DNA of 8,211 nucleotides from Flavobacteriaceae bacterium. GTDB lineage: Bacteria; Bacteroidota; Bacteroidia; Flavobacteriales; Flavobacteriaceae. The stretch spans positions 1 to 8,211 of the forward strand of contig CANEXR010000115.1 of the NCBI GenBank assembly GCA_947443815.1, read 5' to 3'. Below, piece by piece: positions 6,838 through 8,211 of the stretch. Each line of letters starts with the position of its first letter. The stretch's first letter is position 1. A model generated the notes under the pieces. It was given only the letters and a program-made list of their open reading frames with translations. It searched no databases and was not told where the DNA came from. Both the position numbers and the translations under genes were made by a program.

Positions 6838-7857
6838 TTACCTTGGAATTTCTACTGTTTCTAATATTTGTTTGATGATTTCGGTACTTGTAATGCCTTC
6901 CATTTCACGCTCTGGAGTTACAATAACACGGTGTTGTAGCACAGGAATTGCTGCTTCTTTAATGTCTTCAGGAGTTACAAAATCACGTCCGCGAATAGCA
7001 GCAAAACCTTTGGCTGCATTCAAAATGGCTATCGATGCTCGTGGTGAAGCGCCAAGATATAAAAAAGCATTTTCTCTAGTATTCAGCACAATTTTGGCTA
7101 TGTATTCAATCAAATTATGGGCTACTACTACTTGTTTAACTAAGGCTTGGTAGTGTTTGATTTCATCACCAGAAAGTAATGTTTTTATGTTTTCTAATTT
7201 GCCTTGATTTTGCAGCAAATGTTCTCTTTGAATAATGGTAATTTCTTCTTCTAATTTAGGGTAATCAATTGAAATTTTAAACAAAAAACGATCCAATTGT
7301 GCTTCTGGTAAACGATAAGTTCCTTCTTGTTCAATGGGGTTTTGGGTGGCAATTACTAAAAAAGGTGTTTCAAGAATGTAGGCGTTTCCATCAATGGTGA
7401 TTTGGCGTTCTTCCATAACTTCAAAAAGTGCAGCTTGTGTTTTGGCAGGAGCCCGATTTATTTCGTCAATCAATATAAGATTTGAAAAAATAGGTCCTTT
7501 CTTGAATTCAAATTCTGATTTTTTTAAATCAAAAATAGAAGTTCCAAGAATATCCGAAGGCATCAAATCGGGTGTAAACTGAATACGACTAAAACCAATA
7601 TTCAAGGTTTTTGATAGCAATTTGGCCGTGATTGTTTTGGCAACTCCAGGAACCCCTTCAAGTAATACATGCCCATTAGAAAGGATGGCGACCAATAATT
7701 GGTCAATCATTTTATTTTGCCCCACAATTACGGTTGCTAGCTCTTGTTTGATGGCATTTATACTTTCTAAAAGCGGACTCAGATTGATTCTGGATTCAAA
7801 ATTTACGTTCTCGTTTGTGATTTCGTTTGTGATTTCTGGCGTGCTTGTATTTTCCAT
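6838..7857 (-). CDS. MoxR-family AAA+ ATPase
   Basis: A 339-aa AAA+ ATPase from ATG 7857. MoxR proteins are hexameric, chaperone-like ATPases that are thought to help mature or assemble partner complexes, commonly with vWA-containing proteins encoded next door. Visible motifs: Walker A GVPGVAKT at 68-75, Walker B LILIDE at 127-132 followed by the family-typical INRAPAKTQAALFEVMEE, sensor 1 IATQNP at 169-174, EAQLDRFLFK with the likely arginine finger at 190, and sensor 2 GASPRAS at 269-275. The C-terminal lid domain runs to the end, so the enzyme looks complete and active. The frame continues eight codons upstream to a GTG (7881), a possible alternative start giving 347 aa. The first 20 residues are poorly conserved and hold a duplicated ITNE. 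It is followed closely by the DUF58 gene and preceded by a probable DUF4350 gene, the usual module order in this group. Confidence 0.93.
   Translation of the reverse strand: MENTSTPEITNEITNENVNFESRINLSPLLESINAIKQELATVIVGQNKMIDQLLVAILSNGHVLLEGVPGVAKTITAKLLSKTLNIGFSRIQFTPDLMPSDILGTSIFDLKKSEFEFKKGPIFSNLILIDEINRAPAKTQAALFEVMEERQITIDGNAYILETPFLVIATQNPIEQEGTYRLPEAQLDRFLFKISIDYPKLEEEITIIQREHLLQNQGKLENIKTLLSGDEIKHYQALVKQVVVAHNLIEYIAKIVLNTRENAFLYLGASPRASIAILNAAKGFAAIRGRDFVTPEDIKEAAIPVLQHRVIVTPEREMEGITSTEIIKQILETVEIPR
7811..7834. repeat. Perfect 12-bp tandem duplication inside the MoxR N-terminal coding region
   Basis: TCGTTTGTGATT occurs twice in direct succession (7811-7822 and 7823-7834). Being a multiple of three it keeps the frame and encodes ITNE twice, in the variable tail ahead of the AAA+ core. 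Perfect identity suggests recent slippage. Confidence 0.85.
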
Positions 7858-7942
7858 ATTTATTTGATTTTCTTCTTTCACTCCAAAAGATGCTTTCGAA
7901 GTGTTATTTGTTTTATTAATCTTGTTTGCTATTTTCTATTTT

Positions 7943-8211
7943 TCAATCTACCACTTCTTCAATGGCATTATTGATTTGAATTAAATCTTCTTCAATACTA
8001 TTATGCGGACTTCTTCGGTGATTGTTAATCAAAAATATTGCATTTTTAATTGAAACTAGGCTTTTTCCAGATTTGAGATGTAATTTTTTTACAAAATCGT
8101 CATCAAGATGGTTCGTGTCAATCAAATATTCATTTCTGATTTTTTCAAGAAAATAAATAATTTTTTTATCGATAATATTGTCATGATCACCTTCTTGATA
8201 ATATAAATTTC
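7943..8211 (-). CDS. C-terminal tail of a probable DUF4350 domain-containing membrane protein (5' end outside window)
   Basis: An open frame enters at the right edge and ends at TGA 7943-7945; 88 complete residues are visible. No start is present: the internal TTG at 8123-8125 continues an already open frame (preceded by KIRNEY), so it is not the true start. The visible part is hydrophilic and mostly helical, including IIYFLEKIRNEY and LHLKSGKSLVSIKNAIFLI, with no membrane segment. It resembles, from memory, the cytoplasmic tail of the DUF4350 proteins encoded just before MoxR in flavobacteria, and the position immediately upstream of moxR (85 bp to ATG 7857) supports this. The family call rests on context and recollection; with only the tail visible a different membrane partner of the cluster remains possible. 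Confidence 0.55.
   Translation of the reverse strand, partial: NLYYQEGDHDNIIDKKIIYFLEKIRNEYLIDTNHLDDDFVKKLHLKSGKSLVSIKNAIFLINNHRRSPHNSIEEDLIQINNAIEEVVD

Noticed and set aside
6872..7153. Plus-strand 93-codon frame opposite the MoxR C-terminal region
   Set aside because: It is antisense to conserved AAA+ lid and sensor 2 sequence and has no domain features of its own.
7943..8125. A complete 60-residue small protein starting at TTG 8123-8125
   Set aside because: The frame is open through to the right edge with protein-like sequence before the TTG, so this is the tail of a longer gene.

Overview
The window looks like an ordinary chromosomal segment from a member of the Flavobacteriaceae (Bacteroidota), most likely Flavobacterium or a close relative. 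The DNA is strongly AT-rich and all seven recognisable genes lie on the minus strand. A TAnnTTTG-type -7 box precedes fur, obvious Shine-Dalgarno sites are largely absent, and the proteins resemble flavobacterial families. This placement rests on recognition from memory, not on a database search.

In transcription order (right to left): the C-terminal tail of a probable DUF4350-family membrane protein (runs off the right edge; stop at 7943), a MoxR-family AAA+ ATPase (about 6838-7857) and a DUF58/vWA-like membrane protein (5453-6784). These three form the usual MoxR-DUF58 module, in which a chaperone-like ATPase is paired with membrane-anchored vWA-like partners. A 169-bp gap then separates a SpoU/TrmH-family RNA methyltransferase (4498-5283, TTG start). 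This is followed by an exported serine hydrolase of the class C beta-lactamase/penicillin-binding-protein type with a C-terminal DUF3471-like domain (2896-4446), a long bifunctional Rel/SpoT (p)ppGpp synthetase/hydrolase (554-2776), and a Fur-family metalloregulator (470 to beyond the left edge).

The genes fall into two functional blocks. The first is the envelope/chaperone MoxR-DUF58 cluster. The second groups RNA modification, an exported hydrolase, the stringent response (Rel) and metal-dependent regulation (Fur). The left block has short gaps (51 bp, then about 120 bp, then about 80 bp), so partial co-transcription is possible. A promoter-like box just before the fur start and a weak one before rel suggest at least some independent transcription.

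I found no mobile element, CRISPR array, rRNA, tRNA or obvious novel system. The points worth a second look are small: a five-unit heptamer repeat upstream of fur next to a -7 box that predicts a leaderless mRNA, a Fur without the usual CxxC zinc pair, a degenerate MIDAS motif in the DUF58 protein, a perfect 12-bp in-frame duplication at the MoxR N terminus, a TTG start overlapped by a -7-like box, and two intergenic palindromes.
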